Made by a program: the position numbers and the translations under genes. Shown in pieces: positions 46,066-55,339 of a stretch of DNA of 64,000 nt. Source of the DNA: Massilia sp. H6 (GTDB lineage: Bacteria > Pseudomonadota > Gammaproteobacteria > Burkholderiales > Burkholderiaceae_D); assembly GCF_024802625.1 (NCBI RefSeq), contig NZ_CP103371.1:3720001-3784000 (forward strand). Reading direction: 5' to 3'. Numbering within the stretch: position 1 is the stretch's first letter; each line of letters opens with the position of its first letter. The notes below the pieces were generated by a model. The model saw only the letters and a program-made list of their open reading frames with translations. It had not been told where the DNA came from and did not search any database.

Positions 46066-46174
46066 GACGGGGTCGGCTCTTCGGGATGATGGCATTAGAA
46101 TGGGTCCAGTCTGCGCGGCCTGGAGTGAAGCCGCCATCGTGGACTTCCACAATCGCCCGCCAGTGTAACGGAGT

Positions 46175-48226
46175 ATGGACCCCTTGAAGATTTTCCCGCA
46201 TGCCCGAGCGGCGCAGCCGCCGTCGGACTCGCCGCCCGCGCATTCGGCCATGGTGTCGCCCGCCACCGAGCGCGTGCGTTCGTGGCGCTGGCTCACGCCC
46301 GTGCTGCTGGTGCTGCTGTTCCTGGCCGTACTGATCTGGCTACCCTGGCAGGCACGCCAGATGGAGGCAACCGAGCGCCAGGAGCAACTCATTGCCGACA
46401 CGCTGTGGGTCGAGCAGACGCTGCGCTTCGAACTGGCGCGCAGCGAAGAAGCGCTGGCGGTGCTAGGTGCCGACCTGGTCCGACTCCCCCCTTCCCAGCC
46501 AGCGCTGCAGGCGCGCTTCAAGCAGATGTTCAATAACGGGCGCGAATTGGTGCGGGTGGTCTGGTATGACGCCAATGGCCGGGTCTTGGCCAGCCACGGC
46601 CTGGAGCCGCCCGCCGCCCTGCCGCTGCCGACCCGGGTAGCGGCCGATGTGGCCGGCGCCACCCGCCGTGCCCGCTACAGCGAACCCTATGGTGCCAGCC
46701 CGGCTTCGCCCGGCGTCATCGACTTCTACTTGCCCCTGCAGGCAGACGGCCGCCCTGCCGGCAGCTTGATCGCCACCTACAGCCTGCAGGTGCTGCTCGA
46801 CGAAGCCGTGCCGTGGTGGTTCGCGCAAGACAATGCGCTTACCCTGCTCGATCGCGACGAGCGTCCCGTGGCGCGGCGCGCCTCCGGCGGTCCCGGTCGC
46901 GGCGTCTACACGCACCGGCGCGAGCTCGACCTGCCCGGCGCACTGGTGGCGCTGTCCACCAACAGCGTGAAAAGCGCGCCCAAGCTGCTGCCGAACCTGT
47001 TGGTCGGGTCGGTCGTCGTGCTGGCGCTGGGCCTGGTGCTGAGCCTGGGCGCGCTGTGGCGCCACATCTCGCGCACCCTGGCGGCAGAAAGCGCGCTGCG
47101 CCAGCAGATGGCCTTTCGTACCGCGATGGAAAACTCCCTGATCACCGGCCTGCGCGCACGCGACCTGGAAGGCCGTGTCACCTATGTCAACCGCGCATTC
47201 TGCGAAATCGTCGGCCTGCCGCCTCAAGAACTGGTCGGCAAGCAGCCGCCGATGGCCTACTGGGCGCCGGAAGTAATGGCCGAGTACGAAGAACGCTTTC
47301 GCGGCGTGCTGTCGGGAACGATCACGCCGCAGTTCGAGACCGTGTTCCAGCGCCCCGACGGAGAGCGGGTGCCGGTGCTGGTGTTCGAGGCACCGCTGGT
47401 GGACGCCGACGGCCGCCAGACCGGATGGATGAGCTCGGTTTTGGACATCACCGACCGCAAGCGCGCCGAGAAGCTCAACCGCCAGCAGCAGGAAAAGCTC
47501 GAAGCCAGCGCGCGCCTGGCGACCATGGGCGAGATCTCATCGATGCTGGCGCACGAACTGAACCAGCCGCTGGCGGCGATCTCGAGCTACACCGCGGGCG
47601 CGCTCAATGTGCTCGAGCGCGCCGGACAGGCGGGCGAGCCGCTCAACCCCGGCATGCTCAGGCATGCGCTGGACGGGGCGCGCCAGCAGGCCCAGCGCGC
47701 CGGCCAGATCATCCGCAGCGTGCACGAATTCGTGAAAAAGCGCGAGCCGCTGCGCGAACTGGTAACGATCCGCAGCGTGATCGATGGCGTGCATGCGCTG
47801 GTCGAGCTGCAGGCACGCCAGGCCAGCGTGGTGCTGCGCACCGAACTGGCGCCGCAGCTGCCGCCGGTACTGGCCGACCGCGTGCTGCTCGAGCAGGTGC
47901 TGCTGAACCTGACGCGCAATGCGATCGAGGCGATGCACGATACCCGGCCGGACCAGCGCGTGCTGCGCATCGCCGCGCACCAGGCCGAAGGACAGGTATT
48001 GGTCTCGGTGATCGACCGCGGCCATGGCATTGCGCCCGAGGTGGCGGCCGGCCTGTTCTCGCCCTTTTACACGACCAAGGCCGAAGGCATGGGCATGGGC
48101 CTGTCGATTTGCCGCACCGCGATCGAGTTCCATGGCGGCACCCTGGACCACGCGCCCAATCCGGGCGGCGGCACCATGTTCACGTTTGCGCTGCAAGCCC
48201 AGGCGGCAAGCGCGGCGCCGGGCTAA
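46175..48226 (+). CDS. DctS-like PAS sensor histidine kinase
   Basis: 683 residues. Transmembrane span ~37-56, periplasmic sensing region ~60-275 (YDANGRVLASHG, LPLQADGRPAGSLIATY, a PAS/CACHE-like fold), second transmembrane ~275-300, cytoplasmic PAS ~320-435 (RDLEGRVTYVNRAFCEIVGL), then the HisKA domain with H-box MLAHELNQPLAAISSY and His460, and HATPase with NLTRNAIEAMHD, DRGHGIAPE and GMGMGLSICRTAIE. The architecture matches DctS/TodS-type kinases that watch organic acids. The next gene is its probable response regulator, 47 nt away. It is divergent from the DctP-like binding protein. Confidence 0.87.
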   Translation: MDPLKIFPHARAAQPPSDSPPAHSAMVSPATERVRSWRWLTPVLLVLLFLAVLIWLPWQARQMEATERQEQLIADTLWVEQTLRFELARSEEALAVLGADLVRLPPSQPALQARFKQMFNNGRELVRVVWYDANGRVLASHGLEPPAALPLPTRVAADVAGATRRARYSEPYGASPASPGVIDFYLPLQADGRPAGSLIATYSLQVLLDEAVPWWFAQDNALTLLDRDERPVARRASGGPGRGVYTHRRELDLPGALVALSTNSVKSAPKLLPNLLVGSVVVLALGLVLSLGALWRHISRTLAAESALRQQMAFRTAMENSLITGLRARDLEGRVTYVNRAFCEIVGLPPQELVGKQPPMAYWAPEVMAEYEERFRGVLSGTITPQFETVFQRPDGERVPVLVFEAPLVDADGRQTGWMSSVLDITDRKRAEKLNRQQQEKLEASARLATMGEISSMLAHELNQPLAAISSYTAGALNVLERAGQAGEPLNPGMLRHALDGARQQAQRAGQIIRSVHEFVKKREPLRELVTIRSVIDGVHALVELQARQASVVLRTELAPQLPPVLADRVLLEQVLLNLTRNAIEAMHDTRPDQRVLRIAAHQAEGQVLVSVIDRGHGIAPEVAAGLFSPFYTTKAEGMGMGLSICRTAIEFHGGTLDHAPNPGGGTMFTFALQAQAASAAPG

Positions 48227-48273
48227 AATCCGCCTCACGAAAACACCGGGACACCCCGGGCTGGAGACACCAC

Positions 48274-48855
48274 ATGCTGCACATCGTCGACGACGAAGAC
48301 GTCATCCGTGACGCGCTGGCCTGGCTGGCGCAGTCGCGCGGCTTGCCGGCGCGGGGCTATGCCAGCGGCGAGGAGTTCCTGGCCGCCGCCACGACACCCG
48401 AGCCCGAGGGCGACTGCGTGCTGCTCGACGTGCGCATGCCCGGCATGAACGGCATCGCGGTATTTGACCAGTTGGCAAAACTTGGCCTGGTCGCACGCCT
48501 GCCGGTGATTTTCCTGACCGGCCACGGCGACGTGCCGATGGCAGTCGATACGCTCAAGCGCGGCGCCTTCGATTTCTTTGAAAAACCGTTCAACGACAAC
48601 GTCTTGATGGACCGGGTGGAAGAAGCCTTGTCTGCCTCGCGCAAGGCGGCCGCGGCGGGCGTGGTCCAGGCGCGCCTGGCTACGCTGTCGGGGCGCGAAC
48701 GCGAAGTGCTCGGGCTGATCCTGGCCGGCATGATGAACAAGGTCGTGGCCGACAAGCTCGGCATCAGCATGCGCACGGTCGAGGTGCACCGCGCGCATAT
48801 CTTCGACAAGATGCAGGTGAAGACCGCGGTAGAGCTCGCTGGCCTGCTCAAGTAG
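48274..48855 (+). CDS. FixJ/DctR-type response regulator (receiver + LuxR HTH)
   Basis: 193 residues; GGAG lies 9 nt before the ATG. The receiver domain starts HIVDDEDVIRDALAWL, with acceptor Asp52 in LLDVRMPGMNG, LTGHGDVPMAVDTLKRGAFDFFEKPF carrying the conserved Thr and Lys, and a C-terminal LuxR-type helix-turn-helix (LSGREREVLGLILAGMMNK, SMRTVEVHRAHIFDK). It follows the kinase on the same strand and should be its cognate regulator. It may control the dctP-like gene and a dicarboxylate-type permease elsewhere (inference). Confidence 0.9.
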   Translation: MLHIVDDEDVIRDALAWLAQSRGLPARGYASGEEFLAAATTPEPEGDCVLLDVRMPGMNGIAVFDQLAKLGLVARLPVIFLTGHGDVPMAVDTLKRGAFDFFEKPFNDNVLMDRVEEALSASRKAAAAGVVQARLATLSGREREVLGLILAGMMNKVVADKLGISMRTVEVHRAHIFDKMQVKTAVELAGLLK

Positions 48856-48987
48856 CGCAGCGCAGGTTGAATATTTCCCTCTCGCAAACGCATCCCTAGC
48901 GTCCCGGCCAATTGAACGAAGCCTTGTAAAATGCACCCGAACGCGCCACAGGCTTGCCTGCCGCGGTGCACGCATGAAGGAGTCGTC

Positions 48988-49368
48988 ATGAGCGAAAAAA
49001 CAGTTGCAGACAAGATGTTCCTGAAGACGGTGAAGTCGATGCAGATCATCAACGGCCAGGTGCATCCCTCGATGGTGGCGCAGATGCCCGCCGAGCTCCA
49101 GAAAGAAGGCGACGATCCAGTCGACGTGGTCTTGCTGTTCGCCATGAACCGCAAGGATCTCGAGCAATATTTGCCAATCGCCAAAGAACGCCTGGGCGAC
49201 AAGGGATCGCTGTGGATTGCCTACCTCAAGCAGAGCGCCTCCAAGGCCACCGACATCAACCGCGATTCGATCAATGCCTACGCCAGGGAAAACGGCATTA
49301 CCGGGGTGGCGATGATTTCCCTCGACCTCGACTGGTCGGCCCTGCGCCTCAAGCGCATCGCGCTATAA
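48988..49368 (+). CDS. Conserved hypothetical protein
   Basis: 126 residues from ATG at 48988 with AAGGAG at ideal spacing. The protein is mixed alpha/beta without a signal peptide or membrane segment: KTVKSMQIINGQVHPSM, DVVLLFAMNRKDLEQYL, GSLWIAYLKQSASKATD, GVAMISLDLDWSALRLKRI. The last stretch suggests a small Rossmann-like or ferredoxin-like fold. I do not recognise the family. Its last codons overlap the convergent queG by 6 nt. A -10-like TAAAAT occurs about 55 nt upstream. Confidence 0.7.
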   Translation: MSEKTVADKMFLKTVKSMQIINGQVHPSMVAQMPAELQKEGDDPVDVVLLFAMNRKDLEQYLPIAKERLGDKGSLWIAYLKQSASKATDINRDSINAYARENGITGVAMISLDLDWSALRLKRIAL

Positions 49369-50457
49369 GGCATGGCGGCTGAGCGCCCAGGCCACGTGCT
49401 CGCGCACCAGCGCCGAGGGGTGGCCGGCGCGTGAGCGCAGCGCCGCCACGATGGCGGCGTCGCCCTTGCCGGCAGGGGCCGCGGCAGCATTGCCGAGTCC
49501 CACTGCCAAGTTGCGCAACCAGCGCTCGTGCCCGATGCGCCGGATCGGACTGCCTTCCATGCGGCGCTGGAATTCGCTTTCGTCCCAGGCGAACAGCGTG
49601 ACCAGGTCGGCGTCGCCCAGACCGTTGCGTTCGTCGAAATCCGGCACCGCCGCACGCTGCGCGAACTTGTTCCACGGGCAGACCAGCTGGCAGTCGTCGC
49701 AGCCGTAGATGCGGTTGCCGATCAGCGGGCGCAGTTGTTCCGGAATACTGCCCTTGAGCTCGATGGTGAGATAGGAAATGCAGCGCCGTGCATCGAGCCG
49801 GCCAGGGCCAAGGATCGCCTGGGTCGGGCAGACGTCGATGCAGGCTTGACAGCTGCCGCAGTGGCCATCCACGGGCGGGTCGACCGGAAGCGCGATGTCG
49901 ACCAGGATCTCGCCGATGAAAAAGGTCGAGCCGGCCGTGCGCGACAGCAGCAGGGTGTGCTTGCCCCGCCAGCCCAGGCCGGCTTTTTCCGCCAGCGGCA
50001 ACTCCATCACCGGCGCCGAATCGGTAAATACGCGGTAGCCCAGCACGCCCACTGCCGCCTCGATGCGCTCGGCCAGCGCCTGCAGGCGGTTGCGCAACAC
50101 CTTGTGGTAGTCGCGGCCCCTGGCATACACCGACACCACGGCGGCGCCGGGTTCGCGCTGGCGCGCAGCTTCTTGTTCACGCCACTGCGGCCCGCGCGCC
50201 ATTGGCAGGTAATCCATGCGCACCACGATGGCGCGTAGCGTGCCCGGCACCAGTTCGTCAGGGCGGGCGCGCTTCATGCCGTGGCTTGCCATATAATCCA
50301 TCTCGCCATGGCAGCCGGCATCGAGCCAGGCTTGCAGACCGGCTTGCGCATGCGCCAGATCGATGTCGGCGATGCGCACGTCGGCAAATCCGAGTTCCGC
50401 GCCCCAGGCCTTGATGGCATGGGCGAGTTCGGGCGAGTCTGGAGAGATGGTCGGCAT
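49363..50457 (-). CDS. queG: Epoxyqueuosine reductase QueG
   Basis: 364 residues. The N-terminal cobalamin-binding region (GFADVRIADIDLA...HGEMDYMASHGMKRARP) precedes VFTDSAPVMELPLAEKAGLGWRGKHTLLL, the QueG hallmark. Two 4Fe-4S motifs follow: CGSCQACIDVCP and CDDCQLVCPWNKFA. The C-terminal HEAT-like repeats (ALRSRAGHPSALVREHVAWAL) contact tRNA. It reduces epoxyqueuosine to queuosine at the wobble position. It is divergent from tsaE with 51 nt between starts, and overlaps the end of the preceding convergent gene. Confidence 0.95.
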   Translation of the reverse strand: MPTISPDSPELAHAIKAWGAELGFADVRIADIDLAHAQAGLQAWLDAGCHGEMDYMASHGMKRARPDELVPGTLRAIVVRMDYLPMARGPQWREQEAARQREPGAAVVSVYARGRDYHKVLRNRLQALAERIEAAVGVLGYRVFTDSAPVMELPLAEKAGLGWRGKHTLLLSRTAGSTFFIGEILVDIALPVDPPVDGHCGSCQACIDVCPTQAILGPGRLDARRCISYLTIELKGSIPEQLRPLIGNRIYGCDDCQLVCPWNKFAQRAAVPDFDERNGLGDADLVTLFAWDESEFQRRMEGSPIRRIGHERWLRNLAVGLGNAAAAPAGKGDAAIVAALRSRAGHPSALVREHVAWALSRHAL

Positions 50458-50508
50458 GGCGGGATGAACAACACGGCGCGGGTCGCGCCCAACATGCTAT
50501 TTTATGCG

Positions 50509-50991
50509 ATGCAGTCTTTCAAAGCCTATCTCCCCGACGAATCCGCCACCGCCGCACTGGGCGCGGCGCTGGCGCGCGCACTCGTGCCCGGCCTGGTGAT
50601 CTACCTGCACGGCGACCTCGGCGCCGGCAAGACCGCGCTCACGCGCGCCCTGATCCAGGCCGCCGGCCATACCGGCACGGTCAAGAGTCCCACCTATACG
50701 CTGTCCGAACCCTACCGCGTGCAGGTCGACGGCCAGCCGCTGAACGTGATCCACTACGACTTGTACCGCATGTCCAGCCCGGAAGAATTCCTGGATGCGG
50801 GTTTTCGCGACGATTTCGACGGCCACAACGTGTGCATCGTCGAATGGCCCGAAAAGGGTGAACCGGTATTGCCGCCGCCCGACGTCCGGGTGCTGCTGAA
50901 CGTCAGCGGTCTCGGCCGTGAGGTAGAATTGCAGCCGTTGTCCAAATTAGGCCTGCTATGCCTCGATCGCCTCGCCTACTCCCCATCCTGA
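50509..50991 (+). CDS. tsaE: tRNA threonylcarbamoyladenosine biosynthesis ATPase TsaE
   Basis: 160 residues from ATG at 50509 (ATG at 50494 is an alternative). The Walker A motif is GDLGAGKTALTRAL; SPTYTLSEPY and the HYDLYRM motif (Walker B-like) plus VCIVEWPEKGE complete the family pattern. TsaE drives the TsaD-TsaB complex in t6A formation. tsaD is at 35485. The 3' end overlaps amiC by 34 nt, so these are co-transcribed, the same tsaE-ami order seen in many proteobacteria. Confidence 0.95.
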   Translation: MQSFKAYLPDESATAALGAALARALVPGLVIYLHGDLGAGKTALTRALIQAAGHTGTVKSPTYTLSEPYRVQVDGQPLNVIHYDLYRMSSPEEFLDAGFRDDFDGHNVCIVEWPEKGEPVLPPPDVRVLLNVSGLGREVELQPLSKLGLLCLDRLAYSPS

Positions 50992-52418
50992 ACTCAGCCC
51001 ATCGTTCGGGATCACCGCGCCGCCGTACACTGCTCAAGGCCGGGGGCACCCTGCTGCTGTCGGTCATGTCGCCGCTGCCGGCCAGCGCCGCGCAGATTCT
51101 CGCCGTGCGGGTCTGGCCCGCGCCCGACTACACCCGCGTGACGCTGGAAAACGACAGCAATCTCAAGACCGAACACTTCCTGGTGCCCGACCCGCCGCGG
51201 CTGGTCGTGGATATCGAAGGCCTCGGCCTGTCCGGTACGCTCAAAAGCCTGGTGGCCAAGGTCGAAGCGAACGACCCCTACATCAAGCAGGTGCGGGTCG
51301 GCCAGAACCGTCCCAACGTGGTGCGCCTGGTGTTCGATCTGAAAGAAGAAATCAAGCCGCAGGTGTTCACGCTGGCGCCGGTGGCGGGCTACCAGCACCG
51401 CCTGATCTTCGACCTGTATCCGACCCGGCCGGTCGATCCGATCACGGCGATGATCGAAAAAGGCGAATGGAGCGTGGATGACACGCTACCAGCGCCAGCC
51501 ACCGGCGCCATTGCCAGCGCCGCGGGCGGCGCCAATCCCGCCTCGCCGCTGGCGGCCGCGCCGCCGGCGCAGACCGAAGCCGGACCGGACGCCATCGCCA
51601 AGCTCGAAGCGAAGATGTCGGCCCTGGACGGCACCGCGCCGCCGCATGCGGTGCAGCCGCCGCCATCGAGCCGCCAGCCCGGCGCCACCCCATCGCTGCC
51701 GAAGGTCGTGCGCATGGTGACGATCGCACTCGACCCGGGCCACGGCGGCGAAGACCCGGGCGCGATTGGCGCCACCGGGGCCTACGAAAAAGATATCGTG
51801 CTGGCCATCGCCAAGCGCCTCAAAGCCAGGCTGGAACAGCTGCCCAATACCCGCGTCATGCTCACCCGCGACGGCGATTACTACGTGCCGCTGGGCCAGC
51901 GCGTGCAAAAGGCGCGCAAGGTACAGGCCGACCTGTTCGTCTCGATCCATGCCGACGCCTTTGTGTCGCCCACCGCGCGCGGCTCGTCGGTGTTCGTGCT
52001 GTCCGAAAAAGGCGCCAGCTCGAGCGCGGCGCGCTGGCTGGCGAACGACCAGAACAAGGCCGACCTGATCGGCGGCACCAATGTCGCGACCCAGGACAAG
52101 CTGCTCGCCAGCGTGCTGTTCGACCTGTCGACGACGGCCCAGATCAACGACAGCCTGAAACTGGGCAACGCGGTGCTGCGCGAAATCGGCGGCATCAACC
52201 GGCTGCACAAGAGCGCGGTCGAACAGGCCGGCTTTGCGGTGCTGAAAGCGCCGGACATTCCGTCGATCCTGGTCGAAACCGCCTTCATCTCGAACCGCGA
52301 AGAAGAAGCCAAGCTGCGCGACGAGGGCTACCAGAACCAGCTGGCCGAGGCCATCACCAACGGCATCAAACGCTATTTCGCCGCCAACCCGCCCATGGCC
52401 AAGAGCCGCCAGACCTGA
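50958..52418 (+). CDS. amiC: N-acetylmuramoyl-L-alanine amidase with AMIN domain (AmiC-type)
   Basis: 486 residues. An N-terminal twin-arginine-like signal (SPRRRTLLKAGG, then a hydrophobic stretch ending PASAA) suggests Tat export, as for E. coli AmiC. An AMIN domain (~45-155) targets the septum, a Pro/Ala-rich linker follows, and the Amidase_3 catalytic domain (~255-475) has the zinc ligands in DPGHGGEDPGA, YEKDI and SIHADA and catalytic Glu in LVETAF. It cleaves septal peptidoglycan to separate daughter cells. The start lies within tsaE. Confidence 0.92.
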   Translation: MPRSPRLLPILNSAHRSGSPRRRTLLKAGGTLLLSVMSPLPASAAQILAVRVWPAPDYTRVTLENDSNLKTEHFLVPDPPRLVVDIEGLGLSGTLKSLVAKVEANDPYIKQVRVGQNRPNVVRLVFDLKEEIKPQVFTLAPVAGYQHRLIFDLYPTRPVDPITAMIEKGEWSVDDTLPAPATGAIASAAGGANPASPLAAAPPAQTEAGPDAIAKLEAKMSALDGTAPPHAVQPPPSSRQPGATPSLPKVVRMVTIALDPGHGGEDPGAIGATGAYEKDIVLAIAKRLKARLEQLPNTRVMLTRDGDYYVPLGQRVQKARKVQADLFVSIHADAFVSPTARGSSVFVLSEKGASSSAARWLANDQNKADLIGGTNVATQDKLLASVLFDLSTTAQINDSLKLGNAVLREIGGINRLHKSAVEQAGFAVLKAPDIPSILVETAFISNREEEAKLRDEGYQNQLAEAITNGIKRYFAANPPMAKSRQT

Positions 52419-52430
52419 CCCGGAGCCGTC

Positions 52431-53237
52431 ATGACCCTCGCCACCCACGCTACCGTCGGCCAGCTGCCCGCAATTCGCATCAGCGCCCCGGACGGCGCCG
52501 AAGCCACCGTGACGCTGTATGGCGCGCACCTGGTCTCGTGGAAGGGCGCGGACGGCCAGGAGCGCATGTTCTGCAGTGCCAGGTCGGCACTCGATGGCAG
52601 CAAAGCGATCCGCGGCGGCGTGCCGGTGATTTTTCCGCAGTTCGCCGAACAGGGTAGCGGCATGCGCCACGGCTTCGCACGGGTGGTGACCTGGCGGCTG
52701 GAAGACAGCGGCCTGGACGACAGTGACATGCCCGGCGCGGCCTGGGCCAGCTTCAGCCTGGCGCTGGGCGACCTGCCCCCTACCGTCGCCGATGCATGGC
52801 CGCACCAGTTCATGCTGGGCCTGCGCGTCGCGGTGCGCGCCAACGAGCTCTCGATGGTACTCACGGTGCGCAACCTGGGGGCCGCCCCGTTCCCGTTCGC
52901 GGCGGCGCTGCACACCTACCACCTGGTGCCGGACATCTGCGAGGTACGCATCGAAGGCGTGTCAGCGGACCAGATATCGATACTCGACGCACTCGACGAA
53001 ATCTACCGCAACGTTCCGGGCCAGGCCACCCTGACATCCAGCGCGGGCACCTTGACCATCGAGCAAACCGGCTTTCGCGATGCGGTGGTGTGGAATCCGG
53101 GGCCGGTCGATGCGGCGGCGCTGTCGGACATGGACAATGACGAGTACCAGCGTTTCGTGTGCATCGAACCGGCGCTGCTCGATCCGTTCACGCTGGAGCC
53201 GGGGCAAAGCTGGAGCGGGACCTATCGGCTGAGCTGA
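52431..53237 (+). CDS. D-hexose-6-phosphate mutarotase (YeaD-like)
   Basis: 268 residues beginning 12 nt after amiC, so probably in the same transcript. Aldose-1-epimerase-like fold: AEATVTLYGAHLVSWKG, IRGGVPVIFPQFAEQGSGMRHGFAR (catalytic His region), AALHTYHLVPDI with the second conserved His, and VVWNPGP with Glu/Asp near the end (FVCIEPALL). YeaD-type enzymes interconvert anomers of glucose-6-phosphate and related sugars. There is no signal peptide. The region after it (53238-53268) is a GC-rich spacer before the convergent carbonic anhydrase gene. Confidence 0.88.
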   Translation: MTLATHATVGQLPAIRISAPDGAEATVTLYGAHLVSWKGADGQERMFCSARSALDGSKAIRGGVPVIFPQFAEQGSGMRHGFARVVTWRLEDSGLDDSDMPGAAWASFSLALGDLPPTVADAWPHQFMLGLRVAVRANELSMVLTVRNLGAAPFPFAAALHTYHLVPDICEVRIEGVSADQISILDALDEIYRNVPGQATLTSSAGTLTIEQTGFRDAVVWNPGPVDAAALSDMDNDEYQRFVCIEPALLDPFTLEPGQSWSGTYRLS

Positions 53238-53268
53238 GCGCCGGGGCCGGGGCCGGCCCCGTCCGCCC

Positions 53269-54393
53269 TCAGTTCGATTCCTTGATGATCCGGCCATTAT
53301 TTTTCTGCACCGGCCGGGCATTGAACGGATACAGTCGCGAGAACAGCGCCATCTGCGCCGGCGAGGCCTGCATCGGCTGCTTCATGACGATCCACAACAC
53401 CTCTTCGGTACAGGGCGGCTCGGTCAGCGATCCCATGTACGTGAAATACTCGCGCTTTTCTGGCAGTGCTTCGTTCACGTCGATCAGGATCGAGGGCGAC
53501 ACCGGCTGCTTCTTTTCCAGGGGCAGGTGGTTCCATACGGTCTGGATCAGCGCATTGGCCTTGCCGCGCTCGAGCAGCACCGCCAGCACCAGCAGCCTGC
53601 CCTCGAAGCTGCGGTGCACCAGGTGGATCACCATCTCGGTGCCCTTGCCGTTGATGCGCTCTTCCGACGGGCGATGGAAGTGGAACTGCTGCAGCTCATA
53701 GGTCTGGTTGCCGACCGTCAGGAAGTTGCCGCCGCCAACCGTCACCTGGATGGTGTGGCCGTTGTCGATCTCGGTGAACGAACTCGGATGGTAGTCAAAG
53801 CCGATCTGTTCCAGGTCGACCTTCATGCCGTCGCGCAGGTCGATCGGCGACTGGCGGTTGCCGGTGGCGCACTTGGCCCAGCCATCATTGATGTTCGACC
53901 AGTTGGCCGGCCCGTATTCGCCCTCATAGCTCCAGTGGGTGCCGTTCTTCGGCTTGCTGGCCACCGCGATCGCGGCTTCGGCTTCCTTGCGGCGCCGGAT
54001 GTCGGCGGCGCGCCTGGCGGCGGCTGCCTTGGCGGCGCGCGCCTGCTGCTGGACGCGCAGTTCGGCCAGGCGCTCGGCAATGCGCACCGACAGGTCGACT
54101 TCGGCCTGGTCTTCGGTGACGGCCGGCGCCGCAGCAGCACTGGCCTTGGTGCGCGCCAAGGCGGCATCGGCGGCGGCGGCCATCGCCTTCATGTCGGGCT
54201 TGGCCTGGGGCGTGACCGGCAGCGTCGGCTTGCCTTCGAGGATGGCCCTGACGCTGGCGGACCTGGCCGCAGCCGCCGCCGGTGCGTCGGCCGCAGGCTT
54301 GGCGGATGTTGGAGCGGGGTCGCTCGCGCTTGCCGAGGCCATGGCCATGGTCATGGCAAGGCTGCAAGCGAACTGGGCGATAAGGTGGCGCAT
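53269..54393 (-). CDS. Periplasmic alpha-carbonic anhydrase with long N-terminal helical extension
   Basis: 374 residues from ATG at 54393. A signal peptide (IAQFACSLAMTMAMASASAS) is followed by ~150 residues of Ala/Glu/Arg/Lys-rich sequence, likely coiled coil (RIAERLAELRVQQQARAAKA, ADIRRRKEAEAAIA). The alpha-CA domain then begins HWSYEGEYGPANW. NRQSPIDLRDG, zinc histidines in LQQFHFHRPSEE and MVIHLVH, and the SLTEPPCTEEVLWIV substrate-pocket motif (Thr, Cys) are all present. It hydrates CO2 in the periplasm. A ~150-residue helical stalk is unusual for this class and could tether or oligomerise the enzyme. Confidence 0.9.
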   Translation of the reverse strand: MRHLIAQFACSLAMTMAMASASASDPAPTSAKPAADAPAAAAARSASVRAILEGKPTLPVTPQAKPDMKAMAAAADAALARTKASAAAAPAVTEDQAEVDLSVRIAERLAELRVQQQARAAKAAAARRAADIRRRKEAEAAIAVASKPKNGTHWSYEGEYGPANWSNINDGWAKCATGNRQSPIDLRDGMKVDLEQIGFDYHPSSFTEIDNGHTIQVTVGGGNFLTVGNQTYELQQFHFHRPSEERINGKGTEMVIHLVHRSFEGRLLVLAVLLERGKANALIQTVWNHLPLEKKQPVSPSILIDVNEALPEKREYFTYMGSLTEPPCTEEVLWIVMKQPMQASPAQMALFSRLYPFNARPVQKNNGRIIKESN

Positions 54394-54534
54394 GAGATTC
54401 CAGAAGTGGGCAGTCTTAATGCTTATCGGCAATTAGGCCCCAAAACTTGAGTACGCACATACGACAACGCCCCGAAATATCGGGGCGCTGGCAGGATGAC
54501 AATGAGGCTTGCCGATTGGCCAATCAGCGACCGT

Positions 54535-55179
54535 TCATCGGCTCAGCATGCGGCGGCCGAATTTATACAGGCCGCCAACGGCCAATGGCACGATCGCCGC
54601 CGAGACGCCAACCAGCACGATTTCGGTCAGGTGGTCGCGCACGATCGGGATGTTTCCGAAGAAGTAACCAGCCGTCACCAGGCTCACTACCCACAGCACC
54701 GCGCCGCTGACGTTATAGAACTGGAAGCGCGCATGGGTCATTTCCGACACGCCGGCCACGAAAGGCGCGAAGGTACGCACCACCGGCACGAAGCGCGCCA
54801 GAATGATGGTCTTGCCACCATGCTTTTCAAAGAAATTGTGGGTACGCTGCAGCGCGTCCTTGTTGATCCACCGGTAATTATGCGTAAACACCCGGTGGCC
54901 AATGGCCTGGCCAATATAGTAGTTCAGGGTATTGCCGGTGACGGCCGCAATGATCAACAGCACCATCAGCAGCGGATAGCTCATCTGGCCGGTGGCGCAG
55001 AAGGCGCCGGCAATGAACAGCAGGGTATCTCCAGGGAAGAAAAACAGGAGCACCAGGCCGGTTTCACAAAACACGATCAGGAACAGCACGATGTACACGT
55101 AGGTTCCGTACTGGGCCAGCAGCGTGCCCAGCGTCTTATCGACATGCAGGATCATGTCGAAAAATTGCATCAGGTCCAT
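54535..55179 (-). CDS. DedA-family membrane protein
   Basis: 214 residues with AGGA before the ATG. The typical DedA pattern is present: ETGLVLLFFFPGDTLLF (the E and FxxG-D motif), NYYIGQAIGHRVF, and KHGGKTIILARFVPVVRTFAPFVAGVSEM with the conserved R-x3-P...R. DedA proteins are re-entrant-loop undecaprenyl-phosphate or phospholipid flippases in the inner membrane. It is monocistronic. The gap 54394-54534 before it, on the carbonic anhydrase side, has a CGCCCCGAAATATCGGGGCG-type hairpin (near 54470-54488) that may terminate one of the two. Confidence 0.92.
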   Translation of the reverse strand: MDLMQFFDMILHVDKTLGTLLAQYGTYVYIVLFLIVFCETGLVLLFFFPGDTLLFIAGAFCATGQMSYPLLMVLLIIAAVTGNTLNYYIGQAIGHRVFTHNYRWINKDALQRTHNFFEKHGGKTIILARFVPVVRTFAPFVAGVSEMTHARFQFYNVSGAVLWVVSLVTAGYFFGNIPIVRDHLTEIVLVGVSAAIVPLAVGGLYKFGRRMLSR

Positions 55180-55277
55180 AATTTTCCTAAAAGGTAGCGG
55201 CGCATCATACCATTACTGAGCCTGCCAAAACCCCGCCTCGCACAGACTGACGGTCGAACTGGCCGCAGCCGGGGGCT

Positions 55278-55307
55278 TTGGGTTCCTGCCATGTTCCCGC
55301 TTACAAT
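55278..55307 (+). promoter_or_regulatory. Putative promoter of the cyclophilin gene
   Basis: TTGGGT (55278-55283), 18-nt spacer, TACAAT (55302-55307), about 33 nt before the ATG of the periplasmic peptidyl-prolyl isomerase gene. Confidence 0.4.
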
Positions 55308-55339
55308 CGTTGCATTAAAACACAGCAGACGGAGACCCG

